Assembly (NCBI GenBank): GCA_003989065.1
Contig: RXIW01000001.1
Location: 62,001-126,000, forward strand
DNA: 64,000 nt
Source: Candidatus Competibacteraceae bacterium
Lineage (GTDB): Bacteria; Pseudomonadota; Gammaproteobacteria; Competibacterales; Competibacteraceae
Reading direction: 5' to 3'
Shown: piece after piece, positions 11,074 through 23,516 of the stretch
Layout: every line of letters begins with the position of its first letter
Numbering within the stretch: position 1 is the stretch's first letter
Made by a program: the position numbers and the translations under genes
Notes under the pieces: model-generated
The model's input: only the letters and a program-made list of their open reading frames with translations
Told to the model about the DNA's origin: nothing
The model's database searches: none

Positions 11074-12130
11074 TGGTTTTCTTTTTTCGATCCAGGATGA
11101 TCGTCTTGGATTTTCGATTGGCTTGCTTCTCCAGAACCGCCAGCCGCCGGAACGCTTCGTCCAGACGACGCAGACGCGCGCTGATCTTGTTCCAGAGCCG
11201 GTTCGGCTCGACCGCCAATCCCGAGGAGTAAGCGCCGGGTTCGGTGATGGATTTGGTCACCAGCGACATGCCGGTAATTTGGACATAATCGGTGATTTCC
11301 AGGTGACCGGCAACACCGACCCCCCCGCCCAGCATACAGTGACGCCCGATCCTGGCGCTGCCTGCAATGCCGACACATCCCGCCAAGGCGCTATGCGCAC
11401 CGATATGGACGTTATGAGCGACCTGAATCTGATTGTCCATCTTGACGCCATCCTCGATCACGGTGTCTTCCAGAGCGCCGCGATCGATGGTGGTGTTGGC
11501 GCCGATCTCGACATCGTCACCGATATGGACGCTGCCGAGTTGGGGAACTTTGAGCCAGCGCCCCCCACGATCGAGCGCCAGGCCAAAGCCGTCGCTGCCG
11601 ATCACCACCCCCGGATGCGCCAGCACCCGGCGACCGAGCCGCACGCGATGGCAGACCGTTACCCGCGCGACCAGCCGCGTTCCCGCACCCACCATGGCCT
11701 GTTCGCCGATGACGCACTGCGGGCCAACGATCACGTCAGATTCGATGACCGCGCCCGCCTCCACCGTGCAGTGCGGGCCGATCCAAGCGTCGGCGGCAAT
11801 CCGCGCAGCCGGGCTGACCCAGGCCGTCGGATGAATGCCCCGTCGCGTTTCGGGTGGCGGCTCGAACAAAGCCGCTACCCGGGCGTAGGCCACATGCGGG
11901 TTGGCGGCCACCACGGCGGGGACCGGGCAGTCCGCCGCATCGTCAGGCGACAGAATCACGGCCGTCGCCCGAGTGACCGCCAGGAACGGTCGGTAACGGG
12001 GGTTGGACAGAAAGCTGATCTGACCAGGCCCGGCGCCATTCAAGGGCGCTACCCCGGTGATGATCGTCGCGGCATCGCACCCCCGGAGGCTGGCTTCGGC
12101 TACTGCGGCGATCTCACCCAACGTGATCAT
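11051..12130 (-). CDS. lpxD: UDP-3-O-acylglucosamine N-acyltransferase
   Basis: Third enzyme of lipid A synthesis, adding the N-linked acyl chain. 359 residues, with an N-terminal uridine-binding domain (about 1-100), hexapeptide-repeat beta-helix (about 100-310) and a C-terminal helical, basic tail somewhat longer than in E. coli. His239 in the [12 protein letters not shown] motif is the expected catalytic base. Seven bases separate it from skp. Confidence 0.96.
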   Translation of the reverse strand: MITLGEIAAVAEASLRGCDAATIITGVAPLNGAGPGQISFLSNPRYRPFLAVTRATAVILSPDDAADCPVPAVVAANPHVAYARVAALFEPPPETRRGIHPTAWVSPAARIAADAWIGPHCTVEAGAVIESDVIVGPQCVIGEQAMVGAGTRLVARVTVCHRVRLGRRVLAHPGVVIGSDGFGLALDRGGRWLKVPQLGSVHIGDDVEIGANTTIDRGALEDTVIEDGVKMDNQIQVAHNVHIGAHSALAGCVGIAGSARIGRHCMLGGGVGVAGHLEITDYVQITGMSLVTKSITEPGAYSSGLAVEPNRLWNKISARLRRLDEAFRRLAVLEKQANRKSKTIILDRKKKTNGHQGNS

Positions 12131-12137
12131 GCGGGCT

Positions 12138-12647
12138 TTACTTGGACACGCCTAACCGGCTGAGCACCTTGTCGGTGACATCCACTTGCGGGCTGGCGTA
12201 CAAGGTCGCTTGATCGTTGATCACCAAATCGAAACCTTGCTCCTTGGCGACGCTGTTGATCACATCCAAAACCTGCTTCTGGAACTTGCTCAGCTCCTCG
12301 TTGCGACGCAGATTGAAATCCTCCCGGAATTCATCCCCCGTCCGCTTGAGATCCCGCTGCTGATTGCGGATATCGTTTTCCAGACTACGGCGCTGGCTGT
12401 CGCTCATGACCGCTCCGTCCTTGGCCAGTTTTTCTTCGGAACGACGCAACGCTTTTACCGCATCGTCCAACGCCTTCTTCCGTGGCGCAAATTCCTGTTC
12501 CAGTCGCTTGCTGGCCGCGCTGGCTTGCGGCGAGGTGCTCAGAATCTTGGCGATGCTAACGAAGCCGATCTTCACGTCGGCCGCCTGCGCCAGCGAGAAC
12601 GGCAACGCCAGAATGGCCGCGACCAACAGCTTGTGCATGGGCTTCAC
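12138..12647 (-). CDS. skp: Periplasmic chaperone Skp/OmpH
   Basis: Trimeric holdase that carries unfolded outer-membrane proteins to the BAM complex. The start is a GTG preceded by GGAGG at 7 bases; it gives 169 residues with a signal peptide ending in LAQA (cleavage after about residue 22). The mature part is a long charged coiled coil (about 45-135), as in the Skp tentacles. The upstream ATG in the same frame would put non-signal residues ahead of the signal peptide. It is co-oriented between bamA and lpxD. Confidence 0.93.
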   Translation of the reverse strand: MKPMHKLLVAAILALPFSLAQAADVKIGFVSIAKILSTSPQASAASKRLEQEFAPRKKALDDAVKALRRSEEKLAKDGAVMSDSQRRSLENDIRNQQRDLKRTGDEFREDFNLRRNEELSKFQKQVLDVINSVAKEQGFDLVINDQATLYASPQVDVTDKVLSRLGVSK

Positions 12648-12725
12648 TCGATTACCTCCATCAACGGGTATTGTAAAAAGAAATGACCACATCAGGAAAA
12701 TCCAATCCTGCCGCCGCAGTATCCC

Positions 12726-15044
12726 TCAATTGATCGGCACGCCAAAGGAAAACTGAAAGCTTTGGGTCTCATCGTTGCTCTGGGAATTGAGCGGGGCGGC
12801 CACGCTCAAGACAATAGGGCCGAGTGGCGAAATCCACAAACCGGCTATGCCAACTGAGTAGCGTAGTTCATTGGCGTCGAAATCGCTCGGCGTCGAATAG
12901 ACATTGCCGATATCGAAAAAGGTCGCCACTCGCACGTTCTCGGACTTCTCCAGGAATGGCACTGGGAAGATCAATTGCGTGCTGGCGACCGTCTTGAACG
13001 CGCCGCCTTTGGGATCGCCGGTAGGATTGCCCGCGGTGTCGCCAAGGACATAATAGCGAGGTCCGAGGGTATTGGCTTTCCAGCCCCGCACCGAACGCAA
13101 GCCGCCAGCGTAATAGTTTTCGAAGAACGGCAGGCCATCGCTGTTGCCGTAGCCGTCGCCATAGCCGATCTCGCCGCCGATCTGCCAGGTCATCCAGCTG
13201 GCCAAGGGCGCATAGAGCGTGCCACGCCATCCCAGCTTGTAGTATTCGGCCGTGCTCCCCGGTGCCGCCAATTGACCTATCAGCTGGTTCAAACCACCGC
13301 TGGTCGGAAAGATGGTCCGATCGCGGCTATCGCGCGACCAGCTGGCGTCGATCAGGAATTGATCGTAGGTATCCCCGTTTTCGGCGAGATAATCATCGAT
13401 TTCCAAGGGAGTGTCGGTAGTCGTGTCGATCCAGACATGCTGATAACCGGGACTCACGCGCAAAGTGTCGAATTCGTTGATCGGAAACCCGAACATCACT
13501 TGGGCGCCAGCGGCATTACGCACATAGTTAGCGGTATTGAGCTGGGCAGCATCGATATTCTGGTAATAGAGCTTAAAGCCGACACTGACCCCATCCAGCG
13601 TGTAATAGGGGTTGGTGAACGAAAAACTGTAATTCTGGCCAGCTTCGCTGTTATTCAGCACCAGGGACATCTGGTTGCCCATACCGAGAAAATTATTCTG
13701 GGTCACGCTGGCGTTGATCAATACGCCGGTTTCCTGGCCGTAACCGACGCCGAACATCAAACTGCCGGACGGTCGCTCGACCACCGTGTAATTGACATCG
13801 ACCTGATCGTTGGAGCCCGGCACGGCCGGCGTTTCGACATTGACGCTTTCCAGATAATCCAGGCGCTGCAGCCGTGTCTTGGAGCGGTTGAGATCGGTGG
13901 TCGACAACCATGATCCTTCCGTTTGCCGCATTTCCCGGCGCAGGACCTGATCCTGCGTCTTGGTGTTACCCTGGAAATTGATGCGCCGGACATAAACTCG
14001 TTTGCCGGGATCCACCGTGAAGGTCAAGGACACTTTCTTGTTTTCATCATCCACTTGCGGCACGGTATTGACATTGGCGAAGGCATAACCCTCCTCGCCC
14101 AGACGCTCGCCCATCTTCTTGGTGATTTCGGCGATCTTGGCGCGCGAGAAGGTCTGGCCCGGCTCCACGGTAATCAGCTTCTGCAGATCCTGCTCTGGAA
14201 CGACGCCGAAATCACCGGTCAAGTGGACCTCTTGAATGGTATAAGGCTCGCCTTCGGTCACATTGATGGTGATGTAGATATCTTTCTTGTCCGGGGTAAT
14301 CGAAACCTGGGTGGAATCGACATTGAACTTGAGATAGCCCCGGTCGAGATAGAAAGAACGCAACGTTTCGATGTCGGCGGTCAGCTTTTGCTTGGAATAC
14401 TGATCGTCCTTGGTGAAAAACGAGAGCCAGCCGGGTGTGGAAGACTGCAGCTGTTTCAACAATTCCTTATCGGAAAAGGCTTTGTTGCCGACGATATTGA
14501 TCTGGCTGATGCTGGCGACCGAGCCTTCCGAGATATCGAGGGTGATAGCCACCCGATTGCGCTCCAGCGGCCGCACCTGACTCTTGACCTGCACGGCGTA
14601 GCGGCCACGGCTATAGTACTGCCGTAACAATTCTTGTTCGACCTTGTCGAGTAGCGAGCGATCGAACACCCGGCCTTCCGCCAAGCCGACTTCCTTCAGC
14701 GACTTTTGCAGATCCTCGGTGCTGATATCTTTGTTGCCGGTAATCTTGACCTCGCCGATAGCCGGCCGCTCGGTCACCGTGACCACCAACACGTTGCCCT
14801 TGCGCTCCAGATTGACGTCGGTGAAGAACCCGGTCTTGAACAGCGCGCGGATGATGTCCGGATAATCCTTCTCCGACACAGTCGATCCCACCTGTACCGG
14901 CAGGTAGTTGAACACGGTGCCTGCGGAAATCCGTTGCAGGCCCTCGACCTGAATATCCTGCACGACGAATTCGCCAGCGGCTTGCGCTCCGAACGAGGCA
15001 ACCAACAGGCCCAGAGAAAAGATCAGGCAGCGGTACAATTTCAT
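12726..15044 (-). CDS. bamA: Outer membrane protein assembly factor BamA
   Basis: Omp85-family core of the BAM complex, inserting beta-barrel proteins into the outer membrane. With ATG at 15044 it has 772 residues: a signal peptide ending GAQA (about 22), five POTRA domains (about 25-420) and a 16-strand barrel to the C-terminus. The VRGW segment is the family's VRGF-type motif in loop 6. A TTG two codons earlier is less likely because GGGGAA precedes the ATG. It sits 35 bases downstream of rseP and upstream of skp. Confidence 0.97.
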   Translation of the reverse strand: MKLYRCLIFSLGLLVASFGAQAAGEFVVQDIQVEGLQRISAGTVFNYLPVQVGSTVSEKDYPDIIRALFKTGFFTDVNLERKGNVLVVTVTERPAIGEVKITGNKDISTEDLQKSLKEVGLAEGRVFDRSLLDKVEQELLRQYYSRGRYAVQVKSQVRPLERNRVAITLDISEGSVASISQINIVGNKAFSDKELLKQLQSSTPGWLSFFTKDDQYSKQKLTADIETLRSFYLDRGYLKFNVDSTQVSITPDKKDIYITINVTEGEPYTIQEVHLTGDFGVVPEQDLQKLITVEPGQTFSRAKIAEITKKMGERLGEEGYAFANVNTVPQVDDENKKVSLTFTVDPGKRVYVRRINFQGNTKTQDQVLRREMRQTEGSWLSTTDLNRSKTRLQRLDYLESVNVETPAVPGSNDQVDVNYTVVERPSGSLMFGVGYGQETGVLINASVTQNNFLGMGNQMSLVLNNSEAGQNYSFSFTNPYYTLDGVSVGFKLYYQNIDAAQLNTANYVRNAAGAQVMFGFPINEFDTLRVSPGYQHVWIDTTTDTPLEIDDYLAENGDTYDQFLIDASWSRDSRDRTIFPTSGGLNQLIGQLAAPGSTAEYYKLGWRGTLYAPLASWMTWQIGGEIGYGDGYGNSDGLPFFENYYAGGLRSVRGWKANTLGPRYYVLGDTAGNPTGDPKGGAFKTVASTQLIFPVPFLEKSENVRVATFFDIGNVYSTPSDFDANELRYSVGIAGLWISPLGPIVLSVAAPLNSQSNDETQSFQFSFGVPIN

Positions 15045-15079
15045 AAACAAGTCATTCCCCAGGCCCAGGTCGTCGGCCC

Positions 15080-16444
15080 TTATCCCAGAAGACGGCTGAA
15101 ATCATTGAACAGAGCCAGCCCCATCAACAACAACAAAACGACCATCCCCACCTGTTGTCCCAGGTTCTGCACCGTTTCCGACAGTGGACTACCCTTGATC
15201 AGCTCGATCAGGTAATACAACAAATGGCCGCCGTCCAAAACCGGTACCGGAAGCAGGTTCAACACACCCAGGCTGAGACTCACCAAGGCCAGCATCGACA
15301 GAAAGGCCATCAGGCCGGCGCTCGCCGCCTGACCCGCGAACTGCGCGATGGTCAACGGCCCGCTCAAATTATCCAGGGATGCCTGACCAACCAGCATCTT
15401 GCCCAACATTCGCAGCGTCAGCAACGACATATCCCAGGTTTTGCCGATCGCTGCACCAACCGCGTCCAGCGGGCCATAACGTACCACGACCCGCAACTGT
15501 TGGGCGAGGTCTTCGGAAATGGGCGTCGGACTGACCCCGATGAAGCCCAATGTCTCGCCGTGATCGGTGCGCCGGTCGGGGGTCAATTCCAAGGTCTGCT
15601 CGCTGCCATCGCGTTCGATGCGTACACTGAAAGGTTGGCCGGGATGGCGCTGGATCAGCGTACGCCATTGCTCCCAGTCGGTAACCGGTTCGCCCGCGGC
15701 CCACAAGATCCGATCGCCATCCTTCAGGCCGGCCCGTTCCGCCGCACCGTTCGGTATGACCTGACCGATCACCGGCGGCAACACCGGTCGCCACGGTATC
15801 AGGCCCAAACGATCGAATACCATGGTCTCGCCGCTCAGATCCTTGTCCACATCGACATCCAGCACCCGGACCCGGGTCCGCTCGTCCGCATCCCGCACCT
15901 GGACCATGATCCGGCCGCCATCCATGGCGCGTTCCACCAGCGCCAGCATGGCCATGCTCAAGGTCGGGGTCAATCGACCATCCACCGACAAAATGAGATC
16001 GTCCTTGCGAAAACCGGCCACGGCCGCCAACGACCCTGCCACCGGCTCGTCCAGCAGCGGTTTGACGCCAGGCACGCCCACCATGAACATCAGACTGTAG
16101 GCGACTATGGCGAACAACAGGTTACACAACGGACCGGCCAGCACCACCGCGATGCGCGCCCCGATCGGCTGACGATTGAACGCGCGGGGCAGCTCGGCGG
16201 CCGGCACCTCGCCCTCACGCTCATCCAGCATCTTGACATAGCCGCCCAACGGCAGGGCGGCTATGACATATTCGGTTCCGTCACGACCGCGCCGCCGCCA
16301 CAACGGCTTGCCAAAGCCGATGGAAAACCGCAGCACCTTGATTCCCAGTCGGCGGGCGACCCAAAAATGGCCGAACTCATGGATGGTCACCAACACACCC
16401 AAGGTCACGATGAAAGCGCCCAGTGAAATCAGTGAATGACCCAT
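15080..16444 (-). CDS. rseP: Site-2 intramembrane metalloprotease RseP
   Basis: Inner-membrane zinc protease (M50) that cleaves anti-sigma factor RseA during the envelope stress response and clears signal-peptide remnants. 454 residues. The zinc motif HEFGH lies near residue 22 in the first membrane segment; the second half-site LDGGHL lies near residue 402. Two PDZ domains sit between (about 115-310). It directly precedes bamA, its usual neighbour, and starts one base after the dxr stop. Confidence 0.97.
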   Translation of the reverse strand: MGHSLISLGAFIVTLGVLVTIHEFGHFWVARRLGIKVLRFSIGFGKPLWRRRGRDGTEYVIAALPLGGYVKMLDEREGEVPAAELPRAFNRQPIGARIAVVLAGPLCNLLFAIVAYSLMFMVGVPGVKPLLDEPVAGSLAAVAGFRKDDLILSVDGRLTPTLSMAMLALVERAMDGGRIMVQVRDADERTRVRVLDVDVDKDLSGETMVFDRLGLIPWRPVLPPVIGQVIPNGAAERAGLKDGDRILWAAGEPVTDWEQWRTLIQRHPGQPFSVRIERDGSEQTLELTPDRRTDHGETLGFIGVSPTPISEDLAQQLRVVVRYGPLDAVGAAIGKTWDMSLLTLRMLGKMLVGQASLDNLSGPLTIAQFAGQAASAGLMAFLSMLALVSLSLGVLNLLPVPVLDGGHLLYYLIELIKGSPLSETVQNLGQQVGMVVLLLLMGLALFNDFSRLLG

Positions 16445-16445
16445 T

Positions 16446-17645
16446 TCATACCCTCAGCGTTCGTGCGGCGATTCGCTCGTCCGCCGTAGCCCGGGCACGG
16501 GCGTCATCGTCGAGAATCGTCGTCAGCCCATCGACCGCGCGTCCGGAAATCCGTTCCAGGGTCTGTTCGACGACGGCGGCGATATCGGTGAATCGAATGC
16601 GCCGATCGAGGAAAGCCTGTACGGCCATCTCGTTGGCTGCGTTCAGAATCGCCGGGGTGGTTCCTCCCGCCTCCAGCGCGGCGAACGCCAATTGCAAACA
16701 GGGGAAGCGGGCGAAATCCGGGGCCTGGAATTCGAGTCGGGCCAGCCGGGCGAAATCTAGAAAGCTTACCCCGGCATCCAGCCGCTGCGGCCAGGCCAAC
16801 GCGTGGGCAATGGGGGTGCGCATGTCGGGATTGCCCAGTTGCGCCAGCACCGAGCCGTCCAGGTATTCCACCATCGAGTGGATCATGCTCTGCGGATGGA
16901 TCACGACTTCGATCTGCTCGGCCGGCGCGGCGAACAGCCAGCAGGCTTCGATCACTTCCAGGCCCTTGTTCATCATGGTGGCGGAATCGACCGAAATCTT
17001 GCGGCCCATGCGCCAGTTGGGATGCGCACAGGCTTGCTCCGGCGTCACCTCCGGCAACTGATCCAGCGGCAGGGTGCGAAACGGCCCGCCCGATCCGGTC
17101 AACAGAATGCGCCGCACGCCCGCCGCGCTCAGACCTGTTGCGGCATGATCCGGCGGCAGGCACTGAAACACCGCGTTATGCTCGCTGTCGATGGGCAGCA
17201 ATTCCGCACCGTGCGCACGGATCAGGGCCATGAACAGCGGCCCGGCCATGACCAGAGCCTCCTTGTTGGCCAGTAAGACCCGCTTGCCGGCGCGCGCCGC
17301 AGCCAGGGTCGGCAACAGCCCGGCCGCGCCGACGATCGCCGCCATGACATAAGCGGCATCCGGCAAAACCGCTGCCTGCTCCAATCCGACCGCACCCGCC
17401 AGAACCTCGACCGGCCTCCCAGCCGACCGCAGCCGCTCGCGCAAGCGTTCCGCCGCATCCGGATCGGCCATGACGGCATAATCCGGCGCGTGGCTCAGGC
17501 ATTGCCGATACAGCCCCTCGACATCCTGGCGCGCGGTCAGGGCCACGACCCGGAACCGGTCGGAATGGCGATGCAGTACATCCAGCGTGCTTACGCCGAT
17601 CGAGCCGGTCGAACCGAGAATGGTGACGCCGATCCGCCCGTTCAT
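16446..17645 (-). CDS. dxr: 1-deoxy-D-xylulose 5-phosphate reductoisomerase
   Basis: NADPH-dependent second enzyme of the MEP isoprenoid pathway, supplying undecaprenyl phosphate and quinones. The ATG at 17645 overlaps the cdsA stop (ATGA) and gives 399 residues starting [17 protein letters not shown], the usual Rossmann start. Metal/substrate-binding [13 protein letters not shown] and SGGPFRTLP segments are present. The six extra upstream codons in frame are not needed. Confidence 0.97.
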   Translation of the reverse strand: MNGRIGVTILGSTGSIGVSTLDVLHRHSDRFRVVALTARQDVEGLYRQCLSHAPDYAVMADPDAAERLRERLRSAGRPVEVLAGAVGLEQAAVLPDAAYVMAAIVGAAGLLPTLAAARAGKRVLLANKEALVMAGPLFMALIRAHGAELLPIDSEHNAVFQCLPPDHAATGLSAAGVRRILLTGSGGPFRTLPLDQLPEVTPEQACAHPNWRMGRKISVDSATMMNKGLEVIEACWLFAAPAEQIEVVIHPQSMIHSMVEYLDGSVLAQLGNPDMRTPIAHALAWPQRLDAGVSFLDFARLARLEFQAPDFARFPCLQLAFAALEAGGTTPAILNAANEMAVQAFLDRRIRFTDIAAVVEQTLERISGRAVDGLTTILDDDARARATADERIAARTLRV

Positions 17646-18451
17646 GGCGCCAACCCATGCCAACCCAGCAGAAACACTGGCGCAGCGGCGATCAGGCTAT
17701 CCAGGCGATCCAAGACGCCGCCATGCCCCGGCAACAAGGCACCGCTGTCCTTCACGCCACGCTGTCGCTTCACCATGCTCTCGAACAAATCGCCGACGAT
17801 GGAAAAACCCACCGTCGCCATGCAGACCAGCACGAAGCCCAACCAGCGCCCGCCCACTCCCAGGACCGCCAGGCCGATCAAGGCGAACAGCAGCGCCGCC
17901 GCCATCGCTCCCCACACCCCTTCCCAGGTCTTGCCGGGACTGATGGTCGGCGCCAGCTTGCGCCGCCCCCAACGCCGCCCGGCGAAGTAGGCTCCGATAT
18001 CGGCGACCCAAATCAACATCAGCAGAAACAGCACGTAACTGGGGCCGAATTCATGTCTCAATCCCATCAGCGCCGCCCAGGCCGCGACCAGCACCACCAC
18101 TCCGGCGACCCCAATCACCAGTGGGCGATCCTGACATTCCGGCTGACCGGCATAGCGCCACAGCCAGAACAGGACGTAGCACCACACGGCCAGCACCGGC
18201 AGCAGCAAACCCACCACCAACGCGGCATGGCCCATCAGCGGCCAGATCGCCAGAATCAGCGCTAGAACCACCCCACCATAGGCCAATCGCTCACGCGGTC
18301 GCCGCCAGCCGGCCAAGTCGGCCCACTCCCAGGCGCACAGCAACACCACTCCCGCCAGCGCTACGCCAAAGCCGATGACGGGCAATTTCAGCACTACCCA
18401 AAGCGCGATTAGGGCCAGCACGCTGGCGGTGATGACCCGCTGCTTAAGCAT
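17642..18451 (-). CDS. cdsA: Phosphatidate cytidylyltransferase
   Basis: Integral membrane enzyme making CDP-diacylglycerol, the precursor of all bacterial phospholipids. 269 residues with about eight membrane segments. The PROSITE-type CDS signature is visible near the C-terminus as [20 protein letters not shown] followed by GVLDRLDS. It overlaps uppS by eight bases and dxr by four, consistent with one transcript. Confidence 0.96.
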   Translation of the reverse strand: MLKQRVITASVLALIALWVVLKLPVIGFGVALAGVVLLCAWEWADLAGWRRPRERLAYGGVVLALILAIWPLMGHAALVVGLLLPVLAVWCYVLFWLWRYAGQPECQDRPLVIGVAGVVVLVAAWAALMGLRHEFGPSYVLFLLMLIWVADIGAYFAGRRWGRRKLAPTISPGKTWEGVWGAMAAALLFALIGLAVLGVGGRWLGFVLVCMATVGFSIVGDLFESMVKRQRGVKDSGALLPGHGGVLDRLDSLIAAAPVFLLGWHGLAP

Positions 18452-19208
18452 GGAAAACCTCGGTCACCTGTTCGCTGGTCTGCCCGAAGCGGCGCTGCCG
18501 ACAGGCAAATGCGGTGCAGGCGGCATCCAGATCGGCGGCATCGAAATCCGGCCACAACTGATCGGTGAAGTACAACTCGGTGTAGGCCAACTGCCAGAGC
18601 AGGAAATTACTGATGCGTTGCTCGCCGCCGGTGCGAATGAACAGATCCGGCTCCGGCAGATCCGCCAAGCCAATGTGACGCTGTATCAAGTCCGCGGTGA
18701 TATCGTCGGGCTGCATGCGACCGGCCTCGACCTCCTCGGCCACGCGGCGACACGCTTGGACGATGTCCCAACGACCGCCGTAGTTGACCGCCACCACCAG
18801 CGTCAGGCCGGTATTTTGCGCAGTGCGCCGTTCGGCCTTGGCGATATAGCTCTGCAGAGTGGCCGAAAAAGCGCGGTAGTCGCCGATGAAACGCAAGCGC
18901 ACGTTGGCGACATCCAGACGTCGGATCTCGCTGCGCAGGGTAGTCACAAACAGATTCATCAACAGCTCGACTTCCGGCCGCGGCCGTCGCCAGTTTTCGC
19001 TGCTGAAGGCAAACAGGGTCAGCACCTCGATGCCGCGTTCGCTGCAAGCCTTGACGATGCGCCGCACCGCTTTGGCGCCTTCCCGGTGGCCAGCGGTGCG
19101 AATCATGGACCGTTGCTGCGCCCAGCGGCCGTTGCCATCCATGACAATGGCGACATGTCGCGGCAATCGATCGCGCGACAGGCACTGGTCTTGGGCATCG
19201 TCCGCCAT
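18444..19208 (-). CDS. uppS: Undecaprenyl diphosphate synthase
   Basis: cis-Prenyltransferase that builds the C55 lipid carrier for peptidoglycan and O-antigen. 254 residues. The catalytic Asp24 lies in HVAIVMDGNGRWA; further conserved blocks are GHREGAKAVR, FAFSSENWRRP and the C-terminal DLFIRTGGEQRISNFLLWQ. It follows frr after 57 bases and overlaps cdsA. Confidence 0.97.
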   Translation of the reverse strand: MADDAQDQCLSRDRLPRHVAIVMDGNGRWAQQRSMIRTAGHREGAKAVRRIVKACSERGIEVLTLFAFSSENWRRPRPEVELLMNLFVTTLRSEIRRLDVANVRLRFIGDYRAFSATLQSYIAKAERRTAQNTGLTLVVAVNYGGRWDIVQACRRVAEEVEAGRMQPDDITADLIQRHIGLADLPEPDLFIRTGGEQRISNFLLWQLAYTELYFTDQLWPDFDAADLDAACTAFACRQRRFGQTSEQVTEVFHA

Positions 19209-19265
19209 TCCGCAATGGTCCTCGTCAGATTCGGGAGCGCCGTCGGAAGCAGTGCAGTCGCGGCT

Positions 19266-19823
19266 TCAGATTTCCATCAACTCGGCTTCCTTGGTGGCGA
19301 GCAGTTTGTCCACCTCTTGGATATGCCGGTCGGTCAGTTTCTGCACCTCGTCCTGCGCCTGGCGCTCGGCGTCTTCGGTGGCCTTCTTGTCCTTGAGCAG
19401 CAGCTTGAGCTGGGCATTGGCGTCGCGGCGGATGTTGCGAACAGCGACTTTGGCCTCCTCGCCTTCGCGCCGGACCACCTTGACCAGATCGCGGCGACGC
19501 TCCTCGGTCAGCGGCGGCAGCGGCACCCGAATCGTGGTGCCCGCCGAGGCTGGATTCAACCCCAATTCGGATTTCAGAATCGCCTTCTCGATCGGCCCGA
19601 CCATGTTCCGTTCCCACGGCGTCACCAGCAGGGTGCGCGCATCGGCGATTCCTACCGAGGCGACCTGATTGAGCGGCACGTCATTGCCGTAATAGCTGAC
19701 CAGCACATGGTCCAACAGGCTGGTGTGCGCGCGCCCGGTGCGCAGCTTGACCAATTCCTGCTTGAGGGTGTCCACGCTTTTCGCCATGCGGACAGCGGCT
19801 TCTTTCTTGATTTCATCGATCAT
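19266..19823 (-). CDS. frr: Ribosome recycling factor
   Basis: RRF splits the post-termination ribosome with EF-G. 185 residues, exactly the family length, with the three-helix bundle sequence including [14 protein letters not shown] and the [15 protein letters not shown] segment. It is four bases downstream of pyrH and part of the canonical rpsB-tsf-pyrH-frr order. Confidence 0.98.
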   Translation of the reverse strand: MIDEIKKEAAVRMAKSVDTLKQELVKLRTGRAHTSLLDHVLVSYYGNDVPLNQVASVGIADARTLLVTPWERNMVGPIEKAILKSELGLNPASAGTTIRVPLPPLTEERRRDLVKVVRREGEEAKVAVRNIRRDANAQLKLLLKDKKATEDAERQAQDEVQKLTDRHIQEVDKLLATKEAELMEI

Positions 19824-19827
19824 GGTG

Positions 19828-21533
<1,706 letters not shown>

Positions 21534-21605
21534 GCTAATCACCTCTGAAAATTCGAACCACATTGAAACTCGTTTGCTGAAGCGCAGCTGAATGCTGGCT
21601 CCATC

Positions 21606-21636
21606 AAAAAGGCTCGCACGAGCGGGCGCGCGAGCC
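21606..21636 (-). terminator. Terminator/attenuator between rpsB and tsf
   Basis: On the minus strand AGGCTCGC pairs with GCGAGCCT across a GC-rich loop and is followed at once by TTTTT (to 21606), the pattern of an intrinsic terminator. It sits about 28 bases after the rpsB stop and before tsf. A partial terminator here, letting some transcription through to tsf, is known from E. coli. Confidence 0.8.
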
Positions 21637-21664
21637 TCTCTGAAAAACCCGGTTAACGGGAACT

Positions 21665-22423
21665 TCAGGCGCCGCCTTCCGCCGGCAGCACCGCCTCCTG
21701 GATTTCGACGAACTCCTCCGGAACACCGCGGCCCGACGCCAACAGGCTCCGGCCTTCCAACACCGCCTCGGCCAGACCACCCACGTAGAGCTGGATGGCG
21801 CGGATGGCGTCGTCGTTGCCGGGAATGATGTAATTCACACCGTCCGGCGGGTTGTTGGTGTCCACGATGCCCAGCACCGGGATGCCCAGCTTGTTGGCCT
21901 CCTGCACCGCGATGCGTTCATGACCGACGTCGATCACGAACAGCGCGTCCGGCAGGCTGGCCATGTCCTTGATGCCACCCAGGCTGCGCTCCAGCTTGTC
22001 CATCTCGCGCCGCAAGCCGATGACTTCCTTCTTGGCCAGGCGCTCGAAGGTGCCGTCCTGCGACATCAGCTCCAGATCCTTGAGCCGCTTGATCGACTGG
22101 CGGACGGTCTTGAAGTTGGTCAGCATCCCGCCCAACCAGCGGTGATTGACATAGGGCATGCCACAGCGGATGGCCGCCTCGGCGGTCGCTTCGCGAGCCG
22201 AGCGCTTGGTGCCGACGAACAACACCTTGCCGCCCTTCGACGCCAGCCGCCCGGCGAAATTGAGCGCATCGAGATACAGCGGCAGGGTCTTCTCAAGATT
22301 GATGATGTGGATCTTGCTACGCGCCCCGAAGATAAACGGGGCCATCTTGGGATTCCAGTAACGGGTCTGGTGGCCGAAATGCACGCCGGCCTCCAGCATC
22401 TGGCGCATCGAAACAGTCGCCAT
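21665..22423 (-). CDS. rpsB: 30S ribosomal protein S2
   Basis: Small-subunit protein needed for S1 docking. 252 residues, starting [20 protein letters not shown], with the S2 signatures and [20 protein letters not shown]. First gene of the rpsB-tsf unit and divergent from map. The C-terminal tail is slightly extended and acidic, within normal variation. Confidence 0.98.
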   Translation of the reverse strand: MATVSMRQMLEAGVHFGHQTRYWNPKMAPFIFGARSKIHIINLEKTLPLYLDALNFAGRLASKGGKVLFVGTKRSAREATAEAAIRCGMPYVNHRWLGGMLTNFKTVRQSIKRLKDLELMSQDGTFERLAKKEVIGLRREMDKLERSLGGIKDMASLPDALFVIDVGHERIAVQEANKLGIPVLGIVDTNNPPDGVNYIIPGNDDAIRAIQLYVGGLAEAVLEGRSLLASGRGVPEEFVEIQEAVLPAEGGA

Positions 22424-22603
22424 CGCTTAGTACTCTCCGAAAATTTGGGGTTAGGCCTCCATCCACCCCGAGCGGCGACTCCGTCAAGCGGAGCACCCGG
22501 CCACCCGTGCCGGCGGATGTGAGAAATGAATGAAATGAAATGACTCGAATGGTTTGCCTTCAAGGCGGGTGCTTTTATACCATGGACAGTTCAGGAAAAC
22601 CAA
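22424..22603 (-). promoter_or_regulatory. rpsB promoter and 5' leader
   Basis: On the minus strand TTGGTT (22598-22603) and TATAAA (22574-22579) are 18 bases apart, with a GC-rich discriminator after the -10 box, as in stringently controlled ribosomal promoters. The resulting leader of about 140 bases has hairpin-forming segments such as CTCCGCTTGACGGAG and a GGGG/CCCC pair near the start codon. In gammaproteobacteria S2 represses its own mRNA through this leader; that role here is inferred from position, not proven by the structure. Confidence 0.45.
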
Positions 22604-22652
22604 ATGAACCCCTGCCGACGAGGCGCTGTCCCAGTTCCGGTTACCGGATCGA

Positions 22653-22682
22653 TTGTCGTTTTCCCGCTCCGCCCTCTATAGT
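22653..22682 (+). promoter_or_regulatory. Possible map promoter
   Basis: TTGTCG (22653-22658) and TATAGT (22677-22682) are 18 bases apart on the plus strand, a reasonable sigma-70 match. Transcription would begin near 22689, giving a leader of about 35 bases before the preferred map ATG. That placement argues against the longest open frame, which begins upstream of the predicted transcript. Confidence 0.4.
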
Positions 22683-22724
22683 ATTTACGAAATCAATATG
22701 TTTCAGAAACCTTCTCAAAAGTCG

Positions 22725-23492
22725 ATGGCTATCACGATCAAGACACCGGAAGAAATCGAAAAGATGCGGGTCGCAGGACGGTTGGCGGCCGATGTATTGG
22801 ACATGATCGGCCCCTACGTGTGTGACGGCGTCACTACTGAAGAACTGAATCGGATCTGCCACGACTACATGGTCGATGTCCAGGGCGTGATCCCCGCGCC
22901 GCTCAACTACCACGGCTTTCCCAAGTCGATTTGTACTTCGATCAATTACGTGGTTTGCCACGGCATCCCCGGCCCGAAGAAACTCAAGAAAGGCGACGTA
23001 CTCAATATCGATATCACCGTCATCAAGGACGGCTTCCACGGCGACACCAGCCGAATGTTCCAGGTCGGCACGCCGCCCATCGTGGCCCAGCGCGTCTGCC
23101 AGGTGTCCTATGAATGCATGTGCATCGGCATCCGCATGGTGCGGCCCGGCATCCGTCTGGGCGACATCGGCCACGCCATCCAGCAGTACGCCGAAGCCCA
23201 GCACTGTTCGGTGGTGCGCGAATATTGCGGCCACGGCATCGGCCGCAAATTCCACGAAGAACCGCAAGTGCTGCACTACGGCGAGGTCGGCACCGGCGTC
23301 GAGCTGACCCCCGGCATGACCTTCACCATCGAACCCATGATCAATGCCGGCAAGCGACACATCAAGTTGCTCCCCGACGGCTGGACCGTGGTCACCAAGG
23401 ATCACAGCATCTCCGCCCAGTGGGAACACACCGTGCTGGTCACCGACACGGGCTACGAAATTCTCACGCTGCACCCCGGTGAGACCCTCTAA
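22725..23492 (+). CDS. map: Methionine aminopeptidase, type I
   Basis: Removes the initiator methionine from nascent proteins. The ATG at 22725 gives 255 residues starting MAITIKTPEEIEKMRVAGRL, matching the family; an ATG at 22698 in frame is possible but would leave almost no leader. The metal ligands are visible: Asp in NIDITVIKDG and HGDTSRMF, His in HGIGRKFHEE, Glu in TFTIEPMIN and Glu in QWEHTVLV. Divergent from rpsB and 24 bases upstream of glnD. Confidence 0.97.
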   Translation: MAITIKTPEEIEKMRVAGRLAADVLDMIGPYVCDGVTTEELNRICHDYMVDVQGVIPAPLNYHGFPKSICTSINYVVCHGIPGPKKLKKGDVLNIDITVIKDGFHGDTSRMFQVGTPPIVAQRVCQVSYECMCIGIRMVRPGIRLGDIGHAIQQYAEAQHCSVVREYCGHGIGRKFHEEPQVLHYGEVGTGVELTPGMTFTIEPMINAGKRHIKLLPDGWTVVTKDHSISAQWEHTVLVTDTGYEILTLHPGETL

Positions 23493-23516
23493 CCACCTGA
23501 CTCACCTGGAAACATC

